Of a DNA stretch of 64,000 nt, positions 61,131 to 64,000 are shown in pieces. The notes beneath the pieces are model-generated. The model searched no databases and had not been told where the DNA came from. It saw only the letters and a list, made by a program, of their open reading frames with translations. The stretch covers positions 29,357,979 through 29,421,978 of the forward strand of contig NC_088302.1 in NCBI RefSeq assembly GCF_032854445.1, in the 5' to 3' direction. This DNA is from Liolophura sinensis. Its lineage: Eukaryota; Mollusca; Polyplacophora; Chitonida; Chitonidae. How positions within the stretch are numbered: position 1 is the stretch's first letter; every line of letters begins with the position of its first letter. A program made the position numbers and the translations under genes.

Positions 61131-62322
61131 ATAGACCAGGACATGTACCGTCACATTTCACTTAAACCTCCACACACAAGCCAACAAAGAAGCCATATTG
61201 TCGGGGTTTGTTACAGTATAATTAAGAATAATTAAATTTGTTAACTAATCTAATTATACATGCCCAAAGAGGGAGTGCATATGCTGCCTTCTCTATGGAC
61301 TTTACCTGTAAGGACACCCTGTTAGGATAACACGTAACACTCCAGTCTCCAATAACACGTAACAACTTTAACTATTAACTAAAACACCTTGGGCCATGAC
61401 AAGCAGGTGTTCTTTGTGAGCTCAGATTAGAAAGATTAGCAGAACCTAATCACACTACACCCCTGCAAGAGGTGTGAGACTCCGATATAGCGTTGCAGAA
61501 TTTTCAAGCTTTTACACCAAGGTGTTAAAAAAAGCGTAGAATGGCAAGGATGTTGTTTGTGTGTGCGTAGATGCTAATATATTGACACAATATTGGCAAT
61601 ACCCTTGACAGACGGATTATCTTGCGTAGCCTCGATCTGGTGCGAGGACTAATGATCTAGCTAATAGCATTATCTGTATCACAGTCTCCTGCGGCGCGCC
61701 AATCAGATTTACAGGAAATAGTAATATTAGATTCTGGACTATCATAATCTATGGATGCCCTGATGAAATGTGACGGCCAGGAAAAGTAGAATTCCATCTG
61801 GTACCCTGATAATATCAGGTGGTACTTTACGTAGGTACTATTAGCATGGTTGGCAACCGACAGAAATCCAATGTAGTCTGTACACGAGGAATGCGAAAAG
61901 GTTTAGCACATATAGTCCACTCGCGAATCAGTATCATGTTACTGATGTTTTAAAGATACGCGAAAAAGTATTATGAAAGAAAGAGACAAGTGTACTTTTT
62001 TTTCCAATCGTGAACGTTAAGAGAGTAGATGTGGGGGAATAGACTGGAAAATCTTTCACGTAACATCATACTTCCTACGCATTGTCTGTTTTGTTCTAAA
62101 CCTTAATGTAAGTTCACAATGAGCTGTTTCGTCGAGGGTTTAGTTCTCAACGACCTGTCAAGTGAATTCTCACCACCGCTTTATAAACTGAACGTCTACT
62201 ATAACGATTGAGAGTACAGTCTTCGTTAGGCTAAGAGAGCGGTTCCTGACTGGTGCTGAAAACATAGACAAAGAGGCATCAATGTATTTAACTGTAGGGT
62301 GTTCGCACTTGGTGTTTAACTT
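61131..62322. other. Unannotated sequence
   Basis: No gene or repeat is recognised. The last 8 bases (62315-62322, TTTAACTT) are a target-site duplication. Confidence 0.5.
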
Positions 62323-62589
62323 GGGGCCTCCGTGACTCAGTCGGTTAGCGCGCTAGCGCAGCGTAATGACCCAGGAGCCTCTCACCAATGCGATCGCTGT
62401 GAGTTCCAGTCCGGGTCATGCTGGCTTCCTCTCCGGTCGTAAGTGGGAAGGTCTGCCAGCAACCTGCGGATGGTCGTGGGTTTCCCCCGGGCTGTGCCCG
62501 GTTTCCGACCACCATAATGCTGGCCGCCGTCGTATAAGTGAAATATTCTTTAATACGGCATTAAACACTAATCAAATAAATAAATAAAC
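62323..62589 (+). mobile_element. SINE family A, full length
   Basis: Best copy in the window. The tRNA-like head is GGGGCCTCCGTGACTCAGTC with GGTTAGCGCGCTAGCGCAGC (A box). The B box is GTGAGTTCCAGTCCGGGTC. The body contains ATGCTGGCTTCCTCTCCGGT, CAACCTGCGGATGGTCGTGG and GGCTGTGCCCGGTTTCCGAC. The end is GCCGTCGTATAAGTGAAATA, TACGGCATTAAACACTAATC, and the tail is AAATA repeats. Flanking TTTAACTT repeats (62315-62322, 62590-62597) mark the insertion. The 73-codon frame at 62366 lies inside it and is not a gene. Confidence 0.95.
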
Positions 62590-63640
62590 TTTAACTTTAT
62601 CATTGTCATTCCTAAACACTGATTATCTAAAAACTATTCTTAACTTTTCTCCACACTCCTCTGTCAGACATAACTGTGCTTTGCGTTTCGTTGGCTTAGC
62701 CGGTATCTCATTTTTAGTTGAACGAGCTAAGTAAAGCACGCCACGACAGTATAACATTTAGTATATAGCTGAACAAGCTGACAAATAAAACAAATCCGAG
62801 TAACATTGCTTTTTCAGTCACGTTTTCCCTCTGCCTGTTCATGGAAATGCGAAAAAAGTATCGAGCACTTTGACAAGCCAAGCAGCATGGCATACAACTC
62901 GGTTGAGTGAAAGAAGCTATGAGCTTTCGTTCAATATTTACATTTTTAATAGTTTTACTGGTTATTGTGTTATAATAACAGAATACAGTCTAGCATCACA
63001 CAGACAACAGGCTATTTGTTAAAATTAACAAATTGATTTTTTGAGTGTAGCGATTTGAAGGCAATCACTTTTACCACCAGACTACGGTCCGTTGACTACT
63101 ATGCGTGACTTGTGTTACCTGTAAAAGTACATGGATCAAAGCGATAGCAAAAGAGATACCCTTTATAAACAGAACTGTATTCCGTATCGGATTCCAAAGC
63201 CCACGTGAAGTCTTACAGTTAAGATCGTTGGATGCACTTTAGTGAGTATAAATTCTATTTTATCGTTTATGCGTAGAATGTGCCTGTGAGGAATAAGTGG
63301 GTGTAAAGTAACCACGTAATCTGCAAAATATTCAAGTATGTTCAGTCCACGTAAAAAATTAATACGGGAATGGGGATTTTTCCCCCCTACACTAGAATAT
63401 CTTTACATATTGTAGTGGTAATTCTGCAAGACGGATGATCTTGGTAAGCCATCGCCTGGCACAAGATTTAATGATCTAAATAATGAAGTTACCGGTAAAC
63501 ACAGCATTTTGTTATTTATCGCTTCTATATTAGCTATTTGCCAAACTATGTGGTGTTAGGTTCTAAGCCAGATAATATACGAAGGAACAGGAGAGCCACA
63601 AATGATTTTTAGAATATAGGATGCGAGAAAAACAAAGCCA
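62590..63640. other. Unannotated sequence
   Basis: No feature recognised. Confidence 0.5.
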
Positions 63641-63732
63641 CCGCCCCCCCCCCCAAATAAAACAAAAACAACGACAACAACAACAAAAAAATACAAAACA
63701 AAACAAAAAAAAAAAAAACAAACAAAAAAACG
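63641..63732. repeat. C run followed by A/C-only tract
   Basis: An 11-C run (63644-63654) is followed by about 75 bp almost entirely A and C (AACAACAACAA, AAACAAAACAAAA and a long A run). The minus-strand frame rich in Phe, Val and Gly at 63556-63888 is caused by this tract. Confidence 0.9.
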
Positions 63733-63956
63733 CACGGGTGAATTTCCATGGACATGACTGCTTTCTTGGTCCACAGTCAGAATGTCAGTAGTGATAAAAT
63801 TATGTAAGTGTAACTGATGCTCATCCTGGATGACCCCATGAAAACCATAAGTGGACGTTCGAATCTCAGCATCTGGTGTCACTACCATATGACAATTTTG
63901 TTAGGGGGAGATGGTAGAAGAATACATACATTTTTTCAATCTGTACTAAAAAATGT
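63733..63956. other. Unannotated sequence
   Basis: No feature recognised. Confidence 0.5.
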
Positions 63957-64000
63957 CCCCCACCATAATGCTGGCCGCCATCGTATAAGTGAAATATTCA
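63957..64000 (+). mobile_element. SINE family A, cut by window end
   Basis: CCCCACCATAATGCTGGCCG, CCATCGTATAAGTGAAATAT and TCA match the 3' part of family A. The start seems 5'-truncated at CCCC. The rest of the element lies beyond the window. Confidence 0.85.

Noticed and set aside
63556-63888. 110-codon minus-strand frame rich in Phe, Val and Gly
   Set aside because: Caused by the C run and the A/C tract.

Overview
This 64 kb window looks like non-coding, repeat-rich DNA from the nuclear genome of an invertebrate, most likely a mollusc or another lophotrochozoan. Three things suggest this: AT-rich sequence with no long open reading frames (the longest that are not repeat-derived are about 100-126 codons), abundant tRNA-derived SINEs, and many minisatellites. 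The taxon call rests on my general familiarity with SINEs of this type in molluscan genomes and was not tested by any search. I recognise no cellular protein-coding gene, no rRNA and no intact tRNA gene. Multi-exon genes with short exons could be missed by eye, and the window could lie inside a long intron.

The clearest content is mobile DNA. At least four SINE types can be told apart. Family A (about 270 bp, tail AAATA/AAAT repeats) has a full-length copy at 62323-62589 and about 14 more copies or fragments. Family B copies are at 20672, 24121 and 37089. Family C copies are at 5710 and 48593. Family D copies are at 20276 and 59612. Several have good target-site duplications. Families A, C and D, and one B-type copy, end in related 3' sequences (GAGTACGRCGTWAAAC followed by CCAA), which suggests one shared LINE partner. 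A decayed non-LTR retrotransposon 3' end (reverse transcriptase C-terminus) lies at 10661-11767, inserted in a 40-bp minisatellite. A foldback MITE-like element lies at 2866-3084 and a second large palindrome, built around AC/AT/GT microsatellites, at 3807-4019.

The second large component is tandem repeats: a 40-bp array (10.5-12.3 kb, split by two insertions), a 39-bp array derived from SINE B body sequence (16.5 kb), a 32-bp array (24.4 kb), adjacent 38-bp and 25-bp arrays (32.3-33.3 kb), a 43-bp array (37.4-37.9 kb), a 34-bp array with two sequence blocks (45.6-46.3 kb), a 25/26-bp array (56.3 kb) and a 40-bp array (60.9-61.1 kb).

The remainder is apparently single-copy AT-rich sequence. 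Possible regulatory signals in it include nine full TGACGTCA octamers (three within 55 bp at 40612-40666), a perfect palindromic AGGTCA inverted repeat at 17543-17567, and short perfect hairpins at 53463 and 54247. I found no evidence for a new multi-gene system. The most interesting signals concern how the SINEs, foldback elements and minisatellites arose.
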